NCBI GenBank assembly: GCA_036259355.1 | Contig: DATABY010000002.1 | Coordinates: forward strand, 1 to 16,585 | Reading direction: 5' to 3' | DNA length: 16,585 nucleotides | Source of the DNA: JALZDI01 sp036259355 | GTDB lineage: Bacteria; Actinomycetota; Actinomycetes; Propionibacteriales; Nocardioidaceae | Part shown: positions 1-6,222 of the stretch, in pieces | How positions within the stretch are numbered: position 1 is the first letter of the stretch | How the letters are laid out: each line of letters begins with the position of its first letter | Position numbers and translations under genes: made by a program | Notes under the pieces: model-generated | Database searches by the model: none | Told to the model about the DNA's origin: nothing | What the model saw: only the letters and a program-made list of their open reading frames with translations

Positions 1-2259
1 CTCGACCGTCGCGGCCGCGCGTGCCGCGGACAACGGTCCGCCGGCCGGCTCCCCGACGTAGAAGACGTCGACCGCCTGCGGGCCCAGGGTCTCCACGTGC
101 GCGGAGCGCACCTCGACGCCGAGGCCCGCCAGGCACGAGCACACCGCGTGCAGCAGGCCGGTCCAGTCGCTGTCGCGCACCTCCAGCACCGTGGCGCGGG
201 TGGAGTCGTCGGGACGTACGGCGACCTCCGGCGGCGGCCGGCCGGCCGGTGGCCGCAGCCGGTCCGTGCTCAGCGTCCCGTCCAGCACCCCCAGCAGCCG
301 CTGCCGCACTCGAGCCGTGTCCACGTCGCCCTCGGCCACCTCCCAGCGGCTCCAGCCGTTTCCGGCCGACACCCCCGCCCGGGCCGAGCGCACGTGCAGG
401 CCACTGACCGCGATCGCGGCCGACACCGTGGCGAGCAGCCCGAGCTCGTCGGGCGCGCCCACGACCAGCACCCGCCCCGCCTCACCGCCCTCCGCAGTCC
501 CGGCTCGGTCGGCGTCCTCGAGGCCGACCCAGGCGCGCCCGACGGCGACGTCGGGCCATACCTCGCCCACCGGCGCGACCGGCGAGTCGACGAGCGTGGC
601 CCGGGTCCGCGCCACGAGCTCGCGTACCAGTCCCCGCCGCCAGGCCGACCAGGCGGCCGGTCCGGTGGCCCGGGCGTCGGCCTCGGTCAGCGCGGCGAGC
701 AGGTCGAGAAGGCGCGGGCTCGGCACGCGCTCGGCGACGAGCCGCACGGTGGCCGGGTCCTCGAGGTCGCGCCGGGTAGCGGTGTGCGGCAGCAGCAGGT
801 GGTGTCGCACGAGCCCGGCGACGACGTCGGCGTCCCGGGCGGGAAAGCCCCACCGCAACGCGATGCCGCGGGCCAGCGAGGCACCCCGCTCGCTGTGGTC
901 TCCCCCGCGGCCCTTGCCGATGTCGTGCAGCAGCGCGGCGACCAGCAGCAGGTCGGGGCGGTCCACGCGGCGCAGCATGCTGCCGGCCTCCACGCACGTC
1001 TGCACGCTGTGCCGGTCGACGGTGAACCGGTGCACGGGTGCCGACGACGGCAGCAGCCGGATCCCGTCCCACTCCGGCAGCAGGCCGCCGAGCGCGTCGA
1101 CCTCCTCCAACGTCTGCCAGACCGGCAGCAACGGCGGTCCCGCTCCCAGCAGCCGGACGAACAGCTCGCGTGCCGGCCGGGACCAGGGCTCGGGCAGCGG
1201 AGCTCCCTGCCGGGACAGCCGGACCGCCGTCGACGGTGCCAGCAACAGACCGCGCTGGGCCGCCTCGGCCGCGGCCCGGAGCATGAGCGACGGGTCGCGC
1301 TCCGGGCGGGCTCGATGCTCCAGCACCACCTCCGCACCGGAGCGGGCGACCCCGGGCGCAAGCGGCACCATCGCGGGGCGGCGCGTCCCTGCCCTTCGGC
1401 GCGGCGTCGCGAGGGTGTCGTTGACCTGGTGCCAGGTGAACGCGGACAGGTGGGTCATCCGTCGGCCCAGCGCGCGCACCCATCGCTGCAGCGTCGTCGC
1501 GTCCTCGATGCCCAGCAGACCGGCGACCTCCGCGGTCACCTCGGGCGGCAGCCGGTCACCCGGGCGTCCGGTCACCAGGTGCAGGGCGTCGCGCACGCAG
1601 AGCAGCTCGCGCCGGCACCGTTCGAGCTCGGCGTGGGGTACGTCGACCAGCCAGCTGGCGACCAGCGCACGCAACGCCACGCCGTCGCGAAGCCCGCCGC
1701 GCGACTCCTTCAGGTCCGGCACGGCGGCGTAGGCGAGGTCGCCGGCGCGCTCGGCGCGCGCCCGCCCCTGCGCCTCCAGCTCGGGAATGCGGCGCCGGGC
1801 GTCGGCCCGCCACCGCGCCAGCACGTGCGAGCGCAGCTGCAGGGTCAGCGCGGCGTCGCCGGCCACGTGCCGGGCGTCGAGCAGGCCCAGGAACGTGCGC
1901 AGGTCGGCGTCCGCGGCCGCCTCCATCTGGTCGAGCGTGCGCACCGAGTGGTCCAACCGGACCCCGTCGTCCCACAGCGGGTACCACACGCGCTCGGCGA
2001 TCTCGGCCACGTCCTGCCGGTCGGGCGCGTGCAGCAGCACGACATCGAGGTCGGACTGGGGCGACAGCTCGCGGCGCCCGTATCCGCCGACGGCCACGAG
2101 GGCGATCCCGGAGTGCTCCGGGACCGCCCTCTCGAGCAGCCCGCGCAGCCGCGCGTCACGGTGGTCGCTGCGGGGACCGCGCTCGTCGGGCAGCGGGGAC
2201 GGACGTACGGCGCGCGGCGCCCGTAGCCGCTGTGCCGGGTCAGATGGCAGACGTGTCAC
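1..2259 (-). CDS. glnD: GlnD, PII-modifying nucleotidyltransferase (3' end beyond window)
   Basis: Bifunctional enzyme that modifies and demodifies the T-loop tyrosine of PII in response to glutamine. Studied actinobacterial GlnD (Corynebacterium, Streptomyces) adenylylates GlnK rather than uridylylating it; the same is likely here but is inferred. The frame is open from a GTG at 2259 to the window edge, about 753 codons, with no frameshift. Visible domains: nucleotidyltransferase with GGYGRREL and SDLD (residues 58-72), an HD phosphohydrolase with LLHDIGKG (His445-Asp446), a first ACT domain from about residue 594 and a second from about 688. ACT2 is nearly complete at the edge, so only a short C-terminus should be missing. 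The GTG start gives a 20 bp overlap with glnK and is the best start seen; no in-frame ATG lies nearby and the ribosome site is weak, so the exact start is uncertain. It is probably translationally coupled to glnK. Confidence 0.93.
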   Translation of the reverse strand, partial: MTRLPSDPAQRLRAPRAVRPSPLPDERGPRSDHRDARLRGLLERAVPEHSGIALVAVGGYGRRELSPQSDLDVVLLHAPDRQDVAEIAERVWYPLWDDGVRLDHSVRTLDQMEAAADADLRTFLGLLDARHVAGDAALTLQLRSHVLARWRADARRRIPELEAQGRARAERAGDLAYAAVPDLKESRGGLRDGVALRALVASWLVDVPHAELERCRRELLCVRDALHLVTGRPGDRLPPEVTAEVAGLLGIEDATTLQRWVRALGRRMTHLSAFTWHQVNDTLATPRRRAGTRRPAMVPLAPGVARSGAEVVLEHRARPERDPSLMLRAAAEAAQRGLLLAPSTAVRLSRQGAPLPEPWSRPARELFVRLLGAGPPLLPVWQTLEEVDALGGLLPEWDGIRLLPSSAPVHRFTVDRHSVQTCVEAGSMLRRVDRPDLLLVAALLHDIGKGRGGDHSERGASLARGIALRWGFPARDADVVAGLVRHHLLLPHTATRRDLEDPATVRLVAERVPSPRLLDLLAALTEADARATGPAAWSAWRRGLVRELVARTRATLVDSPVAPVGEVWPDVAVGRAWVGLEDADRAGTAEGGEAGRVLVVGAPDELGLLATVSAAIAVSGLHVRSARAGVSAGNGWSRWEVAEGDVDTARVRQRLLGVLDGTLSTDRLRPPAGRPPPEVAVRPDDSTRATVLEVRDSDWTGLLHAVCSCLAGLGVEVRSAHVETLGPQAVDVFYVGEPAGGPLSAARAAATVE

Positions 2260-2578
2260 GCTCGCCGGTCCGGACCCGGACGATCGCGTCGATGGGGCTC
2301 ACCCAGACCTTGCCGTCCCCGATCTTGCCGGTCTGCGCGGTCTTGACGACCACCTCGACGACGTCGTCCACGTCCGGGTCGTCGACGACGATCTCGACGC
2401 GCACCTTCGGCAGCAGCGCGACCTCGTACTCCGCGCCGCGGTAGACCTCGGTGTGGCCCTTCTGTCGCCCGTAGCCGCTGGCCTCGGTGACGGTCATCCC
2501 GGTGACACCGAACGACTCCAGCGCGGTCCGGACGTCCTCCCACTTGTGCGGCTTGATCACCGCGGTCACGAGCTTCAT
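2240..2578 (-). CDS. glnK: PII nitrogen regulatory protein GlnK/GlnB
   Basis: 112-residue PII signal protein, the usual family length. It is a trimeric sensor of 2-oxoglutarate and ATP/ADP that binds AmtB at the inner membrane and gates ammonium uptake. It begins with the canonical MKLVTAVIKP. The T-loop runs over about residues 37-55 with Tyr46 and Tyr51; Tyr51 is the residue modified by GlnD in this family. The B-loop TGKIGDGK is at residues 83-90. The ATG overlaps the amtB stop codon as ATGA, and an excellent AAGGAGGGG ribosome site lies inside the amtB 3' end. Linkage to amtB and glnD favours the GlnK name over GlnB, although the two cannot be separated by sequence alone. Confidence 0.97.
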   Translation of the reverse strand: MKLVTAVIKPHKWEDVRTALESFGVTGMTVTEASGYGRQKGHTEVYRGAEYEVALLPKVRVEIVVDDPDVDDVVEVVVKTAQTGKIGDGKVWVSPIDAIVRVRTGERDTSAI

Positions 2579-3921
2579 GCGTTCACCCCTCCTTCAGTCA
2601 GGTTGTCCTCGGTCGTCGACGTACGGACGGCGGCCGGCCGCGGCGGGCGGGCTGCGCCCGCACCCGTGGCGGCGTGCAGGTCGTAGCCGGTCTCGGCGTG
2701 CGCGACCTGGTCGATGCCGGTCATCTCGTCCTCCTCGTCGAGCCGGAAACCGACGGTCCGCTGCAGAGCCAGGCCGATCAGCAGTGTGAGCACGAAGGAG
2801 AACGCCAGCACCGCGACCGCACCGACGACCTGACGCCACAGCTGGTCGACGCCGCCGCCGTAGAGCAGCCCGTCGATACCGGCCGGCGCCGCCGCGGTCG
2901 CCAGGAAGCCGACCCCGACGGTGCCGACGAGGCCGCCGACGAGGTGAACGCCCACCACGTCGAGCGAGTCGTCGTACCCGAGGCGGTACTTCAGCCCGAC
3001 CGCCAGCGCACAGAGGACGCCCGCGACCAGGCCGAGCAGGATCGAGCCGACCGGCGACAGCGACGAGCCGGCGGGGGTGATCGCGACCAGGCCCGCCACG
3101 ACACCGGAGGCGGCGCCGAGCGAGGTGGCGTGCCCGTCGCGCAGCCACTCGGTGAGCAGCCAGCCGAGCACGGCCGCGCCGGTGGCGACCAGGGTGTTGA
3201 CCCAGACCACCGCGGCCATGTTGTTGGCCGCCAGCGCAGACCCGGCGTTGAAGCCGAACCAGCCGAACCACAGCAGGCCGGCGCCGAGCATCACCAGCGG
3301 CAGGTTGTGGGGGCGCATCGGCTCCTTGCCGAAGCCGCGGCGCTTGCCGAGGACCAGGGCCAGTGCCAGGCCGGCGGCACCGGCGTTGATGTGCACGGCG
3401 GTGCCGCCGGCGAAGTCGATCGCGGCGAGCTGGTTGGCGATCCAGCCTCCGGTGTGTGTGTCGGTGGTGAAGTCGAAGACCCAGTGCGCGACCGGGAAGT
3501 AGACGACGGTGGCCCAGATGCCGGCGAAGACCATCCAGGTGCCGAACTTCGCGCGGTCGGCGATCGCGCCGGAGATGAGCGCGACGGTGATGATGGCGAA
3601 GACGGCCTGGAAGCCGACGAACGCCATCGCGGGCAGCCCGCCGGACTCGGAGGTGACGTCCTCCATCAGCCCGGCGAGGCCGAGGAACTCCGTGGGGTCG
3701 CCGAGCAGGCCGAGTCCGACATCGTTGCCGAAAGCGATCGAGTACCCGTACAGCACCCACAACACGCTGATGAGCGCCAGAGCGCCGAAGCTCATCATCA
3801 TCATGTTGAGGACGCTCTTGACGCGGACCATTCCGCCGTAGAAAAGCGCAAGGCCTGGAGTCATCAGCAGCACCAGGGCGGCGCTGGTGAGGATCCAGGC
3901 GGTGTCGCCGGTGTTCACCAT
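2575..3921 (-). CDS. amtB: Ammonium transporter AmtB
   Basis: 448-residue Amt/Mep/Rh-family inner-membrane channel for ammonium. Eleven membrane spans are expected and long hydrophobic segments fill the protein. Family hallmarks are the N-terminal LMTPGLALFYGGMVR (19-33), pore-gate phenylalanines near FQAVFAII (104-111), the twin pore histidines His177 (GGTAVHINAG) and His326 (VVGVHLVGG), and the C-terminal GFRLDEEDEMTGID followed by HAETGYD that contacts PII. A tail of about 30 residues rich in Ala, Pro and Arg follows. The ATG at 3921 is chosen because GAGGAG sits 7 bases upstream and homologous sequence begins there; the frame stays open to 4185, but that extension looks non-coding. It is first in an operon with glnK (ATGA overlap) and glnD, and a GlnR-like box lies about 155 bp upstream. 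Confidence 0.97.
   Translation of the reverse strand: MVNTGDTAWILTSAALVLLMTPGLALFYGGMVRVKSVLNMMMMSFGALALISVLWVLYGYSIAFGNDVGLGLLGDPTEFLGLAGLMEDVTSESGGLPAMAFVGFQAVFAIITVALISGAIADRAKFGTWMVFAGIWATVVYFPVAHWVFDFTTDTHTGGWIANQLAAIDFAGGTAVHINAGAAGLALALVLGKRRGFGKEPMRPHNLPLVMLGAGLLWFGWFGFNAGSALAANNMAAVVWVNTLVATGAAVLGWLLTEWLRDGHATSLGAASGVVAGLVAITPAGSSLSPVGSILLGLVAGVLCALAVGLKYRLGYDDSLDVVGVHLVGGLVGTVGVGFLATAAAPAGIDGLLYGGGVDQLWRQVVGAVAVLAFSFVLTLLIGLALQRTVGFRLDEEDEMTGIDQVAHAETGYDLHAATGAGAARPPRPAAVRTSTTEDNLTEGGVNA
2586..2594 (-). promoter_or_regulatory. Strong ribosome binding site of glnK
   Basis: On the minus strand AAGGAGGGG lies 7 bases before the glnK ATG (9 bases from its GGAGG core) and inside the last codons of amtB. 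With the ATGA stop/start overlap, it indicates re-initiation or coupled translation of glnK after amtB. Confidence 0.8.
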
Positions 3922-4075
3922 TCGAGGACTCCTCGAGCAGGGTGGTGCCGGGCCGCCGGGCATGGACCACACCGTCACGTGCCGGCAGCACTCGCTGACG
4001 ATGGGAACCCTGCCGAACGCAGGTTTCGCGGCGTGCCGCGCGCTGTTGCCTGCGTGTGAAACCCTCGCCGCGGGT

Positions 4076-4091
4076 GTTACGCCGTGGTTAC
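4076..4091 (-). promoter_or_regulatory. Candidate GlnR box upstream of amtB-glnK-glnD
   Basis: Reading the minus strand, GTAAC, six bases (CACGGC), then GTAAC. This fits the actinobacterial GlnR half-site pattern GTnAC-n6-G(t/a)AAC. It lies in the 184 bp gap between the ftsY stop (4106) and the amtB ATG (3921), oriented toward amtB. Two further GAAAC words are nearby (4058-4062 on plus, 4023-4027 on minus) but not in regular phase. GlnR activates ammonium transport operons in Streptomyces and mycobacteria, so the position suits the genes. No convincing -35/-10 pair was found in the rest of the gap. Only pattern matching supports this. Confidence 0.5.
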
Positions 4092-4105
4092 GCCCGCGGG
4101 CGTCG

Positions 4106-5296
4106 TCAGGCCAGCGAGCTCTCGCCGAGCAGCGCGTCGACGAAGGCCTCGGCCTCGAACGGCGCCAGGTCGTCGGCGCCCTCACCGAGCCCGACCAGCT
4201 TGACGGGTACGCCGAGCTCGCGCTGCACCGAGACCACGATGCCGCCCTTGGCGGTGCCGTCGAGCTTGGTCAGCACGATGCCGGTGACGTCCACGACCTC
4301 GGAGAAGACGCGCGCCTGCATCATCCCGTTCTGGCCGGTCGTGGCGTCGAGCACCAGGAGCACCTCGCCGACCGGTGCGAGCTTCTCCACCACCCGCTTG
4401 ACCTTGCCGAGCTCGTCCATCAGCCCGGCCTTGGTGTGCAGGCGGCCCGCGGTGTCGACAAGCACGGTGTCGGCCTCGCGCTCGATCCCCGCCTTGACCG
4501 CGTCGTAGGCGACGCTGGCCGGGTCGCCGCCCTCGGGCCCGCGCACGGTGTGCACACCGACGCGCTCGCCCCAGGTCTGCAGCTGCTCGGCCGCCGCGGC
4601 GCGGAACGTGTCCGCGGCCCCGAGCACCACGTCGGCGTCCTGGGCCACCAGCACGCGCGCGATCTTTCCGACGGTCGTGGTCTTGCCGGAGCCGTTGACG
4701 CCGACGACCAGGACGACACCCGGCCTGCCCTCCGACCGGCGAACGTTCAGGGCGCGGTCGAGGCCGGGGTCGACCAGCGCGACCAGCTCGTCGCGCAGGA
4801 TCCGCCGAGCCTCCTCGCCGGACTCGACGCCCTCGACCCGCACCCTGCCGCGCAGGCGCTCCACCAGCTCCTGCGTGGGGGCCACCCCGAGGTCGGACGT
4901 GAGCAGCGTGTCCTCGATCTCCTCCCAGGTGTCCTCGTCCACCCGGTCACGGGAGAGCAGCGAGAGCAGCGCCTTGCCGAAGGTGGTCTGGGAGCGGGAC
5001 AGCCGCGAGCGCAGCCGTACCAGCCGACCCTGCGGCGACTCCGGCCGTTCGATCGTGGGCGCCGGTGGCTCGACGGTCTCCTCGACATCCGGCAGCCGCA
5101 GGTCCTCGACCGTGCGCGTGGGGGTGTCCCGGGGAGTCTCCGCGTCCTCGCCGACCGACGGCTCGACCGCCTCGGTCCCGGTACGCGGCGGAGGAGCGGT
5201 GCGCCGAGAGCGGCGGATGCCTCCGGCCACCAGCCCGACGACAGCGACGACGGCGACCACGGCCAGGACAACGATGAGGAGGAGATATTCACCCAC
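4106..5296 (-). CDS. ftsY: FtsY, signal recognition particle receptor
   Basis: 396-residue SRP-receptor GTPase. It docks SRP-ribosome complexes at the membrane translocon by forming a GTPase heterodimer with Ffh. Layout: N-terminal membrane anchor (about residues 4-26) followed by a basic RRSRR stop-transfer, an acidic/proline-rich linker (35-90), the helical N domain (about 95-185) and the NG GTPase domain. G motifs are intact: GVNGSGKTTT (199-208), DTFRAAAAEQ (229-238), DTAGR (281-285), TKLDGTAKGG (343-352) and GLGEGADDLAPF (369-380). The GTG at 5296 is supported by a GAGAGGA ribosome site about 9 bases upstream. It ends 15 bp before the GlnR-like box of the amtB operon. Confidence 0.97.
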   Translation of the reverse strand: MGEYLLLIVVLAVVAVVAVVGLVAGGIRRSRRTAPPPRTGTEAVEPSVGEDAETPRDTPTRTVEDLRLPDVEETVEPPAPTIERPESPQGRLVRLRSRLSRSQTTFGKALLSLLSRDRVDEDTWEEIEDTLLTSDLGVAPTQELVERLRGRVRVEGVESGEEARRILRDELVALVDPGLDRALNVRRSEGRPGVVLVVGVNGSGKTTTVGKIARVLVAQDADVVLGAADTFRAAAAEQLQTWGERVGVHTVRGPEGGDPASVAYDAVKAGIEREADTVLVDTAGRLHTKAGLMDELGKVKRVVEKLAPVGEVLLVLDATTGQNGMMQARVFSEVVDVTGIVLTKLDGTAKGGIVVSVQRELGVPVKLVGLGEGADDLAPFEAEAFVDALLGESSLA

Positions 5297-5341
5297 GATG
5301 CTTCATCCTCTCAGACGCCGTGGGGCACGGTGTACGGCGGC

Positions 5342-5368
5342 GAGCCGGCGGCTGACCGCCCGGGGCTC
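5342..5368 (-). terminator. Stem-loop between the small membrane gene and ftsY
   Basis: GAGCC/GGCTC and GGCGG/CCGCC pair around a CTGA loop, with a 3-base bulge on one side. On the minus strand it begins 2 bases after the stop of the small membrane gene and ends 45 bases before the ftsY start. There is no U-tract, so it may be a weak terminator, an mRNA stabilising or processing hairpin, or simply GC-rich background. Confidence 0.35.
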
Positions 5369-5370
5369 TC

Positions 5371-5616
5371 TCAGCGTTCGGACGGGCGCCGGATGCCGCC
5401 GCCCTGGACATGCAGCTGGTGCCCGGGGTCGTCGTACTCGGCCGGCTCGGTCGGAACGCTCCAGCGGTCGACGAGCCGCCTCATCGCATCCGTCAGCCAT
5501 CCGGCGCGCGGGATCTCCTTGCCCTGCTGGACGAACGCCACGTAGGCGACGACCAGCCCGGCCGCCGCCAACGTCACCAGCATGGCGACGAACACCACGA
5601 GCATCGCGAAGAACAT
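5371..5616 (-). CDS. Small single-span membrane protein, function unknown
   Basis: About 81 residues and not recognised. It starts with a long hydrophobic segment (residues 2-29: Phe, Ala, Met, Leu and Val rich), then a polar cytoplasmic tail with several basic and acidic residues, ending in a Gly/Arg-rich stretch. The abrupt switch from hydrophobic to polar composition and its place just upstream of ftsY on the same strand support real coding. The start is uncertain: ATG 5616 is used, but GTG 5622 (GGGG about 8 bases upstream) or ATG 5679 in the same frame are possible, and the frame is open back to 5727. It is divergent from the Fur-family regulator, so the two share the intervening region. 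No function is proposed. Confidence 0.62.
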   Translation of the reverse strand: MFFAMLVVFVAMLVTLAAAGLVVAYVAFVQQGKEIPRAGWLTDAMRRLVDRWSVPTEPAEYDDPGHQLHVQGGGIRRPSER

Positions 5617-5699
5617 GGCCACTGACGTACCCCGTATCCGTCCCGAGTCACGACGCCCCTCGACGTCTCGCGGATCCATGGTCCCACAGCGTCGGGTGC

Positions 5700-5713
5700 G
5701 CCGGAGCTCCGGC
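5700..5713. repeat. 14-bp perfect palindrome in the divergent intergenic region
   Basis: GCCGGAGCTCCGGC is a perfect palindrome. It ends 3 bases before the inverted-repeat operator of the Fur-family gene. It could be a second protein-binding site serving the divergent promoters, or chance in GC-rich DNA. Confidence 0.45.
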
Positions 5714-5716
5714 TTA

Positions 5717-5733
5717 TCTTGAACCATTCCAGA
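5717..5733 (+). promoter_or_regulatory. Candidate Fur/CatR operator (inverted repeat)
   Basis: TCTTGAA, three bases (CCA), then TTCCAGA: a 7-3-7 inverted repeat with 6 of 7 pairs matched. It overlaps the predicted -35 of the Fur-family gene, as expected for autorepression. Fur-type regulators of actinobacterial catalase genes bind an AT-richer site just upstream of their own gene; this is the only AT-rich patch in the region. Derepression by peroxide is inferred. Confidence 0.55.
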
Positions 5734-5747
5734 CTGTGTGGTGTACT
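5719..5747 (+). promoter_or_regulatory. Predicted promoter of the Fur-catalase operon
   Basis: TTGAAC (5719-5724) and TGTACT (5742-5747) are separated by 17 bases, each matching 4 of 6 consensus positions. Transcription would start about 6-7 bases downstream, at or next to the A of the ATG at 5754. No ribosome site precedes that ATG (only a run of C), so the transcript is probably leaderless, which is common in actinobacteria. Confidence 0.55.
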
Positions 5748-5753
5748 CCCCCC

Positions 5754-6164
5754 ATGGACGCCGAGGACACCCTGCGCGCGCACGGTCTGCGGGCGACGCG
5801 GCCCCGCGTCGCCGCCCTCGACGTCATCTCCGAAGGCGGACACCTCACCGTGGACGAGATCCGCGGCCGCATCGGCGAGCGGATCGGCACGGTGTCCGTC
5901 CAGGCGACGTACGACGTCCTCGGCGCGTTGACGCGGGCGCAGCTCGTCCGCCGGATCGAACCCGCCGGCAGCCCGACCCGCTACGAGGCCAGGACCGGGG
6001 ACAACCACCACCACCTCGTGTGCCGGGGTTGCGGCACGGTCGTCGACGTCGACTGCGTGGTGGGCCACGCACCCTGCCTGGCGCCCGCCGACGCCGCGGG
6101 CTTCGCGCTCGACGAGGCCGAGGTCACCTTCTGGGGACGCTGTACCGCCTGCCAACGAACCTAG
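5754..6164 (+). CDS. Fur-family, PerR/CatR-like peroxide-responsive repressor
   Basis: 136-residue metalloregulator, the usual Fur length, with a winged-helix DNA-binding N-terminal half and a metal-binding dimerisation C-terminal half. Cys90-x2-Cys93 and Cys130-x2-Cys133 form the structural zinc site. His30, His85, His87 and Asp98 line up with the regulatory metal ligands of Bacillus PerR. Asp at the position after CGTVV (Glu in true Fur) is the residue linked to peroxide sensing. It lies 58 bp upstream of the catalase on the same strand, so it very probably represses itself and the catalase and is inactivated by metal-catalysed oxidation. The ATG at 5754 is chosen from homology and the promoter position; a leaderless start is likely. 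The name FurA would also be defensible. Confidence 0.92.
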   Translation: MDAEDTLRAHGLRATRPRVAALDVISEGGHLTVDEIRGRIGERIGTVSVQATYDVLGALTRAQLVRRIEPAGSPTRYEARTGDNHHHLVCRGCGTVVDVDCVVGHAPCLAPADAAGFALDEAEVTFWGRCTACQRT

Positions 6165-6174
6165 CCCCCGCTGC

Positions 6175-6191
6175 GCCGCCTGCACGGCGGC
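6175..6191 (+). other. Intercistronic hairpin between the Fur-family gene and the catalase
   Basis: GCCGCC, a 5-base loop, then GGCGGC: a perfect 6-bp stem 10 bases after the Fur-family stop and 31 bases before the catalase ATG. There is no U-tract. It could act as an mRNA processing or stabilising element that sets different levels for regulator and enzyme. This is inferred from position only. Confidence 0.35.
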
Positions 6192-6222
6192 CGGTGTCGA
6201 GAACCGAAGGGAAACACACGGC

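Noticed and set aside
482..1987. Several minus-strand ORFs of 70-330 codons inside glnD
   Set aside because: They lie in other frames than the GlnD reading frame and show only Arg/Pro/Ala-rich composition without any motif.
97..2226. 709-codon plus-strand ORF opposite glnD, and a 513-codon ORF in another plus frame
   Set aside because: Low-complexity Arg/Pro/Gln/Ala-rich shadows of high-GC coding DNA; the minus strand carries a full-length GlnD with all domains in an unbroken frame.
1..2259. Possible broken or frameshifted glnD, since no closed ORF spans the region
   Set aside because: Codon-by-codon checks of the minus strand over most of the region show one open frame; the gene simply has its stop outside the window.
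2674..4059. 461-codon plus-strand ORF opposite amtB
   Set aside because: Antisense shadow of a membrane protein gene with intact AmtB motifs; its composition is Gln/Asp/Val/Ala-rich with no family resemblance.
3922..4185. Upstream extension of the amtB frame by about 88 codons
   Set aside because: The extension has no membrane-protein features, overlaps the GlnR-like box and ftsY end, and a good ribosome site precedes the ATG at 3921.
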